A stretch of DNA of 27,511 nucleotides from assembly GCA_947254205.1 (NCBI GenBank), contig CAMYCE010000019.1, positions 1-27,511 of the forward strand, read 5' to 3'. The notes under the pieces were generated by a model. That model saw only the letters and a program-made list of their open reading frames with translations. It did not search any database and was not told the origin of the DNA. This stretch comes from an uncultured Prevotellaceae bacterium. Its GTDB lineage: Bacteria > Bacteroidota > Bacteroidia > Bacteroidales > Muribaculaceae. Shown here piece after piece: positions 22,501-27,511 of the stretch (position 1 is its first letter; each line of letters starts with the position of its first letter). Both the position numbers and the translations under genes were made by a program.

Positions 22501-24531
22501 CTAATAATAAATCTCGGTTTCAGGATTATTGACCGTTTTCGCCACCGATGCTTCGGCAAGCAGCTCTTGATCGATTTTTTCGAACTCGGAGTGCATGCTC
22601 TTGAACTCTGGAATAAAACGTTTCATGACTCTCACCATGTCGAGTCGATTGCCACAAGAGGCAAGACTCACAATCTCATCGATGCGCCCACACACTTCCT
22701 TGAAATCATAGGTGCGCACTTTGGCTATCATGATTTTTTCATTCTCGGTCTTGCTGGTGAGTTCCTCGTCGTTGAGCAGCTCTTCATAGAGTTTCTCGCC
22801 CGGACGCAAGCCCACCTCCTTGATTTCAATATCAACCCCCGGTCGCAAGCCTGCCAGAGCAATCATGCGAGTGGCCAAATCATAAATTCTGATGGGCTTA
22901 CCCATGTCGAAGATATAGATTTCGCCCCCTTTGCCCATGCAACCTGCCTCAAGCACGAGGGCACAGGCCTCGGGAATGGTCATGAAATATCGAATGATGT
23001 CGTGATGAGTGACCGTGACAGGGCCACCTGAGGCAATTTGCTTGCGAAACAAAGGTATCACCGAGCCATTAGAACCCAGCACATTGCCAAATCGGGTGGT
23101 GATCATTTGAGTGTTCAAGCCTCGGTTGCGGGCATCAAAATAGAGCGATTGAATGTAGACCTCGGCAAGTCGCTTGCTACAGCCCATGATGTTTGAAGGG
23201 TTCACAGCTTTGTCGGTCGACACCATCACAAATTTAAACACCTTGTGTTTCAATGCCAAATCGGCAATATTCTTAGTTCCCATCACATTGGTGAGTACAG
23301 CCTCGGTGGGGTTGTGCTCCATCATGGGCACATGCTTATAGGCAGCAGCATGAAACACAAATTTGGGTTGATAGTCAACAAAGGCTTGCTCCATGCGGGC
23401 ATAGTTTTGCACATCGCCCAAGAAATAGACAATTTCAACATCGGGATAGGAGTCGTGAATTTCGAGAAAAAGGTCGTGCATGGGAGTTTCGGCTTGGTCG
23501 ACAAGCACTATGCGACCGGCCTTGTAGGAGGCCACTTGCCTCACAATTTCACTGCCAATCGAGCCACAAGCTCCAGTGATGAGCACACACGAGCCATTGA
23601 TGTGGGAACGCACCAGCGTGCTATTGAGCTTGATGGGGTCACGCCCCAGCAGGTCTTCGATTTGCACTTCTTTCACATAGCTCGAAATGTTGCTATTGTC
23701 GTCGCCCAATTCATATTCTCGCAATTTATCGAACAACAACAGGTGCATGTTGTGTTCCAAGAAATAGTCGGCAAGATGTTCACGCACAAAATCGATATAT
23801 TCACTATTAAACACCAGAGCATAAACCCCATGCTCTACAAAGAAGTTGCCCAGCGACTCTTGGTCAAGGTCAAGAACATTGAAGCCATTAATCACCTTTT
23901 TGTCGCTATGCTCGCCAAGCGACAACAACCCAATGGGGGCATAATCACCGCCAATTTCGTTTTGCAAGGCATTGGCCAAAAGCAAGGAGTTGAGCGAAGT
24001 GCCCAAAACGAGCACATGCTTGCGCTTAACCTCAACACGAGTGAGATGCAAATATAAATACTTGATCGAGAGCCGTTCAAAAACCAACAGCGAGAACGAC
24101 ACTGCCCCAATAAAAACGATGTGCCAATATTCGAGCAACAAGCAATTCCACCACAACGAAGCACTCTTGTTAATTCCAAAGAGCAAGAGGGTTGCAATGG
24201 TCACTACCACAATCTCACGATACAGGTCTTCAAGCACCGACAACCTGATGATGTGGGTGTAGCTCTTGGTGAAATAGGATATAACAAAATAGACACCCAG
24301 CACAAGACTCCAATCGCAGAACATGGGCCACCCACCATGCCCCAAAGTGGAAAACTTATCAAAGAAAAAGCAGAGTCCAAAACTAAAGGTGACAATGCAC
24401 ATGTCAACAATCAAAACCAACCAGCGTGGCACTGGCTTGGCCTTGAAATTTCGAACCCATCGGGAATCCAATATCTTATAAAAAAACAAGTCCACTTCGC
24501 TTTTATGACTATTAAAATGTAGAAAAAACAC
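22501..24531 (-). CDS. Membrane nucleoside-diphosphate-sugar epimerase/dehydratase (FlaA1/CapD/WbpM type)
   Basis: 676 aa from GTG 24531; a GTG at 24495 is an alternative start. Four TM segments (about 37-56, 68-88, 105-121, 134-150), a first Rossmann-like domain (about 172-290), then the catalytic short-chain dehydrogenase domain with NAD-binding TGACGSIGSE (319-328), FHAAAYKHVPMMEHNP (393-408), STDKAVNPSNIMG (438-450) and K453 three residues on. The Met-xxx-Lys in place of Tyr-xxx-Lys is typical of WbpM/PglF-type UDP-GlcNAc 4,6-dehydratases, which begin the synthesis of deoxy- and diamino-sugars for capsules or glycoproteins. No other capsule gene is in the window, so it may serve general protein O-glycosylation or a remote locus. 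Confidence 0.9.
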   Translation of the reverse strand: MFFLHFNSHKSEVDLFFYKILDSRWVRNFKAKPVPRWLVLIVDMCIVTFSFGLCFFFDKFSTLGHGGWPMFCDWSLVLGVYFVISYFTKSYTHIIRLSVLEDLYREIVVVTIATLLLFGINKSASLWWNCLLLEYWHIVFIGAVSFSLLVFERLSIKYLYLHLTRVEVKRKHVLVLGTSLNSLLLANALQNEIGGDYAPIGLLSLGEHSDKKVINGFNVLDLDQESLGNFFVEHGVYALVFNSEYIDFVREHLADYFLEHNMHLLLFDKLREYELGDDNSNISSYVKEVQIEDLLGRDPIKLNSTLVRSHINGSCVLITGACGSIGSEIVRQVASYKAGRIVLVDQAETPMHDLFLEIHDSYPDVEIVYFLGDVQNYARMEQAFVDYQPKFVFHAAAYKHVPMMEHNPTEAVLTNVMGTKNIADLALKHKVFKFVMVSTDKAVNPSNIMGCSKRLAEVYIQSLYFDARNRGLNTQMITTRFGNVLGSNGSVIPLFRKQIASGGPVTVTHHDIIRYFMTIPEACALVLEAGCMGKGGEIYIFDMGKPIRIYDLATRMIALAGLRPGVDIEIKEVGLRPGEKLYEELLNDEELTSKTENEKIMIAKVRTYDFKEVCGRIDEIVSLASCGNRLDMVRVMKRFIPEFKSMHSEFEKIDQELLAEASVAKTVNNPETEIYY

Positions 24532-24550
24532 AAGCTTGAAAATATTAATG

Positions 24551-24558
24551 CAAAAGTA
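24551..24558 (-). promoter_or_regulatory. Putative -7 box for the FlaA1/CapD-like gene
   Basis: The minus strand reads TACTTTTG, a full TAnnTTTG match, ending 20 nt before the GTG at 24531. No convincing -33 box lies at the expected distance. The divergent region 24532-24749 holds only this, the + strand promoter, and a weak TGAG/CTCA inverted repeat near 24611-24626. Confidence 0.35.
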
Positions 24559-24684
24559 TAGAATTTGTTTGATATAAACATAGAATTTTAATAACCTCTA
24601 TCACTTTCGATGAGTTCTTTAGCTCATTTTGTAGCTTTAAACATTTTTATAGGAGAAAAACACCAAGAATCAGGCAAGAATTCC

Positions 24685-24700
24685 TAATTTTGTAACTTTG
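24685..24700 (+). promoter_or_regulatory. Tandem -7 boxes for the PCMD cluster
   Basis: TAATTTTG (24685-24692) and TAACTTTG (24693-24700) lie back to back; either fits TAnnTTTG. The -33 region is not clear. The predicted leader to ATG 24750 is 40-50 nt. No other promoter is evident before 25930 or 26697, consistent with one transcript. Confidence 0.42.
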
Positions 24701-24749
24701 AAACAAAGACTACCCACATCAACAATAGCGATTAAACCCAATTAATCTC

Positions 24750-25928
24750 ATGATGCATTCCACACAACACCTCGCAAGCAAAATCATATTGAGCACTCTT
24801 GCCACTGCTGCTTTGCTTCCACTCGCCTCATGCATGAAAGACGAGCCTTTCAATGCCGAGTGCGACATCGAGCAAGTGGTGCTGCACTGCCCCCAACCCC
24901 ACTTGGTGTTTTATAACCTATCGGACACTGCCCGCACCATTCTCTACACCGATAGCATTGTCACCTATAACGTGCGCCCTCAAGCTCCTCTAAACGAGAT
25001 TGTGCCACAGTTCAAAACAACCACAGGGGCCAAAGTCGAAGACTTGGGCATTGAGCGCAACGAGCTTGAAAACAGCGTGCAATATCGCTATAAGGTGACT
25101 TCGCAAGACGGCAAGTGGCATCGTGGCTACACGCTGGTGTTTAAAAGTGTGACCGTGAATGTGAGCGACACCGTGAACTTTGACCTTGAAAATTATGAAC
25201 TCGACCCTGCCACACAAAAATATTATATTTGGCACAACATCTTAGACGACGGCACCATGGGCAACAACTGGGCAACAGGCAACCCCGGCTTTAAAATAAG
25301 CATGAGCTCGGCCAAACCCGAAGCCTATCCAAGTGTGCCCGAAAAAAATGGCATGGACGGGGCTTGCATCAAGCTCACAACTCGCGACACCGGGCCTTTT
25401 GGCGCCATGGCCAACAAGCGACTGGCAGCCGGCAACCTCTTCTTAGGCGAGTTTGACGTGAGCAGTGCCATGCGCAATGCTCTGCAAGCCACACGTTTTG
25501 GCATTCCGTTTAACAAACGCCCCATCAAGCTCACGGGCTACTACAAATATGCCCCCGGCGCTAAGTTTCAAAACAAGGCCGGCAAAGAAGTTGCAGGCAA
25601 GGTGGATAGTGCAGCCATCTATTCGGTGTTCTATGACAATCATGATGTCCAAGGCAACCCTGTGGTGCTGCATGGCGATGACGTGACCACACATGGCAAC
25701 ATTGTGGCCATTGCACAAGTGGGCGAAATCAAGCACACGCAACAATGGACACAATTTGAAGCCACCTTCATTTATTCAAAAGATGTAGATCCGCAAAAGC
25801 TCAAAAACATGGGCTATAACATGACAATCGTGTGCTCGTCGAGCAAAGAAGGAGCCTCGTTTGAAGGCGCTATTGGTAGCGAGCTCATGGTCGACAAGAT
25901 TAGATTAATTTGCACAAAAGAGAAATAG
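24750..25928 (+). CDS. PCMD-domain lipoprotein
   Basis: 392 aa. The signal peptide ends in lipobox LASC (Cys29), followed by MKDE. Residues about 40-130 form a beta-rich domain (VTYNVRPQAPLNEIVPQFK, YRYKVTSQDGKWHRGYTLVF). From about 145 the protein matches the PCMD (putative carbohydrate metabolism domain) family: DLENYELDPATQKYYIWHNI, GNNWATGNPGF, GACIKLTTRDTGPFG, GNLFLGEFD, FGIPFNKRPIKLTGYYKY, AIYSVFYDN. The family is common in gut Bacteroidales; its biochemical activity is not established, and a glycan-related role is only suggested by the name and fold. The next gene starts directly after the stop. Confidence 0.85.
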   Translation: MMHSTQHLASKIILSTLATAALLPLASCMKDEPFNAECDIEQVVLHCPQPHLVFYNLSDTARTILYTDSIVTYNVRPQAPLNEIVPQFKTTTGAKVEDLGIERNELENSVQYRYKVTSQDGKWHRGYTLVFKSVTVNVSDTVNFDLENYELDPATQKYYIWHNILDDGTMGNNWATGNPGFKISMSSAKPEAYPSVPEKNGMDGACIKLTTRDTGPFGAMANKRLAAGNLFLGEFDVSSAMRNALQATRFGIPFNKRPIKLTGYYKYAPGAKFQNKAGKEVAGKVDSAAIYSVFYDNHDVQGNPVVLHGDDVTTHGNIVAIAQVGEIKHTQQWTQFEATFIYSKDVDPQKLKNMGYNMTIVCSSSKEGASFEGAIGSELMVDKIRLICTKEK

Positions 25929-25929
25929 C

Positions 25930-26685
25930 ATGAACATGAAGCTACTCATCACCCTCATTATCACCATGGTCACCACAATGGGCATGAGGGGAGAAATAAA
26001 ATTGCTGCACGGCACCCACATCAATGCCCGCATGGGCTACTCGTTGGGAGGCTCGGCGCCACTCAACATGCCTGCCACAATAAGGGGGCTCAATAAATTT
26101 CCGCTCACTCCCAATCTCTCGGTTGGAGTCGACGTTCAACGACCACTCACCGGCAACTGGGGAGTGATGGTGGGCCCCCACTTTGAAAACAAAGGAATGT
26201 CGGTTGATGCCAAGGTCAAAAACTACCACATGGAGATTGTGCGTGGAGGCGAACGGCTCGAAGGCATGTTCACGGGCAATGTGGTGACCAAAGTCACCCA
26301 ATGGATGTTTACCGTGCCACTCCAAGGCACCTACAACTTGGGCAACTTGCGCCTGCGATGTGGCCCCTATGTGTCGATTCTGGCGAAACGCGAATTTTAT
26401 GGGTGGGCCTATGATGGCTATCTGCGCGTGGGCAATCCCACCGGCCCTAAAATCGAAATGGGGCACACTCCCGACGAGCGTGGCGACTACAACTTCACAA
26501 GCAACATGCGCCGGGTGCAATGGGGCATCAATGCAGGTGGCGACCTCATGCTGGGACGCAGGCTGGGTGTTTATGCCGACCTGAGCTGGGGACTAACGGG
26601 CGTGCACAAAAGCAACTTCACTACCATCGAGCAAACACTCTATCCCATATATGGCTCAATAGGAATTATCTATAAAATTAAATAG
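25930..26685 (+). CDS. Small outer-membrane beta-barrel protein
   Basis: 251 aa. The signal peptide MNMKLLITLIITMVTTMGMR is followed by alternating amphipathic strands: NLSVGVDVQRPLTGNWGVMV, VTQWMFTVPLQGTYNLGNLR, RVQWGINAGGDLMLGRRLGV and the last strand PIYGSIGIIYKIK. This is the pattern of the 8-strand outer-membrane beta-barrel family of Bacteroidota. It sits one base after the PCMD gene stop and 11 bp before the calycin-like gene, so the three are almost certainly co-expressed. No pore or enzyme specificity can be read. Confidence 0.82.
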   Translation: MNMKLLITLIITMVTTMGMRGEIKLLHGTHINARMGYSLGGSAPLNMPATIRGLNKFPLTPNLSVGVDVQRPLTGNWGVMVGPHFENKGMSVDAKVKNYHMEIVRGGERLEGMFTGNVVTKVTQWMFTVPLQGTYNLGNLRLRCGPYVSILAKREFYGWAYDGYLRVGNPTGPKIEMGHTPDERGDYNFTSNMRRVQWGINAGGDLMLGRRLGVYADLSWGLTGVHKSNFTTIEQTLYPIYGSIGIIYKIK

Positions 26686-26696
26686 AACACAACAAC

Positions 26697-27464
26697 ATGA
26701 GAAAATTAGTCACTTTTTTAGGCGCTTCGGTTTTAAGTCTGGCTACAATGGCAACCGACTATACAGGGGACTTGACTGTGAGCATCAATGAAGTCAACAC
26801 AAGTCAGCAAGCCACTATCACCATCAACGAGAATCAGGGAGAATACACGCTCACCCTCAAAAACTTCATTCTCAAGATCAAAGACGACGAGTTGCCTGTG
26901 GGCAACATTGTCATCGACCACGTGGCAGGCAGCACCACCGGTGGTGTGACCATGCTCTATGCCGACCGCAAAATCACCATATCGGAAGGCGATGCCGGCC
27001 AAACGTGGATAGGGCCCACACTGTCCCTCGTGCCCATCAAAATGAGTGCACGCTTCAATGCCGATGGCATGCTGGTGACAAACATCGACATCGACATGCA
27101 AGAAACCTTGACTCAAACAATCAAAGTAGCCTTTAGCAACACGGCCGAGCATTTCCAAATGCCCAATGCAGGCTTTGAACAATGGACCGACAAGACCACC
27201 GAGCCCAAACACTGGCACGGCTTTAAGAGCGCAAAAGGAACAATGGCAAAAATGGCTCCAAGTACCCTCGAAAAGAGCGAAGAATGCCACGCAGGCAAGT
27301 ATAGCGCAGTGATTGCTTCAAAGAAAATATTTAGCATTACAGCCAATGGCACCATGACCAATGGCCAGTTGAGTGCCGACGCATTTAAGGCTACCGACCC
27401 CAAGAATCACTCCGAAACCGACTTGTCGAGCACCGAGACCGACAAAAATGGCGATCCTTTCTAC
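26697..27464 (+). CDS. Calycin-like plus PCMD protein, 3' end missing
   Basis: 256 genuine codons. The signal peptide MRKLVTFLGASVLSLATMAT precedes a calycin-like beta-barrel domain (about 22-150: YTGDLTVSINEVNTSQQATI, YTLTLKNFILKIKDDELPVG, IVIDHVAGSTTGG). A PCMD domain begins at about 157: MPNAGFEQWTDKTTEPKHWH, GKYSAVIASKKIFSI, TMTNGQLSADAFKATDPKNH. The PCMD part is cut at DPFY by the contig end. An apparent stop further on follows six adapter-encoded residues (LSLIHI) and is not real. Third gene of the PCMD/barrel cluster. Confidence 0.85.
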
Positions 27465-27511
27465 CTGTCTCTTATACACATCTGACGCTGCCGACGACTC
27501 CTTACGTGTAG
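27465..27511 (+). other. Sequencing artefact: Nextera i5 adapter read-through
   Basis: 27465-27483 is the Tn5 mosaic end CTGTCTCTTATACACATCT. 27484-27497 is GACGCTGCCGACGA, the reverse complement of the Nextera read-1 tail. 27498-27505 (CTCCTTAC) is the reverse complement of GTAAGGAG, which is Nextera i5 index 505. 27506-27511 (GTGTAG) begins the P5 flank. These bases are library construct, not genome. Confidence 0.98.

Noticed and set aside
22476..22559. N-terminal extension of RpiB by 28 residues
   Set aside because: It overlaps the end of the upstream gene, is Arg/Lys-rich and lies before the conserved RpiB N-terminus.
23245..24057. Open frame of 270 codons on the + strand opposite the FlaA1/CapD-like gene
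   Set aside because: Mirrors the codon bias of the real gene; no signal peptide, domain or promoter.
27465..27483. Tn5-like mosaic end, possibly a natural transposon terminus
   Set aside because: It is followed by the read-1 tail, an index and the P5 flank in the exact library order, so it is an adapter.

Overview
The window looks like a contig end from a gut Bacteroidales genome (Muribaculaceae- or Prevotellaceae-like; the exact family cannot be fixed from sequence alone). Supporting signs are Bacteroidota-type promoters (TTTG, about 19 nt, TAnnTTTG) upstream of several genes, PCMD and calycin-like domain proteins, proteins with type IX-secretion-like C-terminal tails, TonB-receptor-like barrels, and class I dihydroorotase next to a polyprenol-phosphate mannosyltransferase-like gene. 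The last 47 bases are not genomic. They are a Nextera i5 adapter read-through, so the real contig ends at 27464.

Layout. 1-1880: intergenic DNA with a dispersed repeat and a terminator, then a membrane-anchored CbbX/SpoVK-type AAA+ ATPase (-). 1881-2151: divergent promoter region. 2152-3873: secreted leucine-rich-repeat protein with 14 repeats of 21 residues. 3874-4092: a large palindromic element between convergent genes. 4093-5863: lpxB followed by an overlapping HD-domain hydrolase gene (-). 5937-6259: a second copy of the repeat, which runs into a small HTH gene. 6440-11276: probable operon of a dolichol-phosphate-mannose-synthase-like glycosyltransferase, pyrC and a Ca2+-type P-type ATPase. 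11365-15335: envelope genes (beta-propeller with a C-terminal TM, beta-helix lipoprotein, RsiV/DUF3298-like protein). 15481-17261: two translationally coupled secreted proteins, visibly more AT-rich, ending in a strong hairpin shared with the convergent strand.

17338-20242 (-) holds an outer-membrane barrel and a membrane-embedded winged-helix regulator with a nested palindromic repeat upstream. 20506-24531 (-) holds aspA with its own promoter and terminator, rpiB, and a FlaA1/CapD-type nucleotide-sugar dehydratase. 24750-27464 (+) is a cluster of a PCMD lipoprotein, a small outer-membrane barrel and a calycin-like/PCMD protein cut off by the contig end.

Most genes are core metabolism (pyrimidine, aspartate/fumarate, pentose phosphate) or envelope biogenesis (lipid A, glycan precursors, lipoproteins, barrels). 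The less explained parts are the two families of palindromic interspersed repeats, the one-component membrane regulator paired with a barrel, and the PCMD/barrel/calycin cluster. No tRNA, rRNA, CRISPR array, transposase or phage gene was seen.
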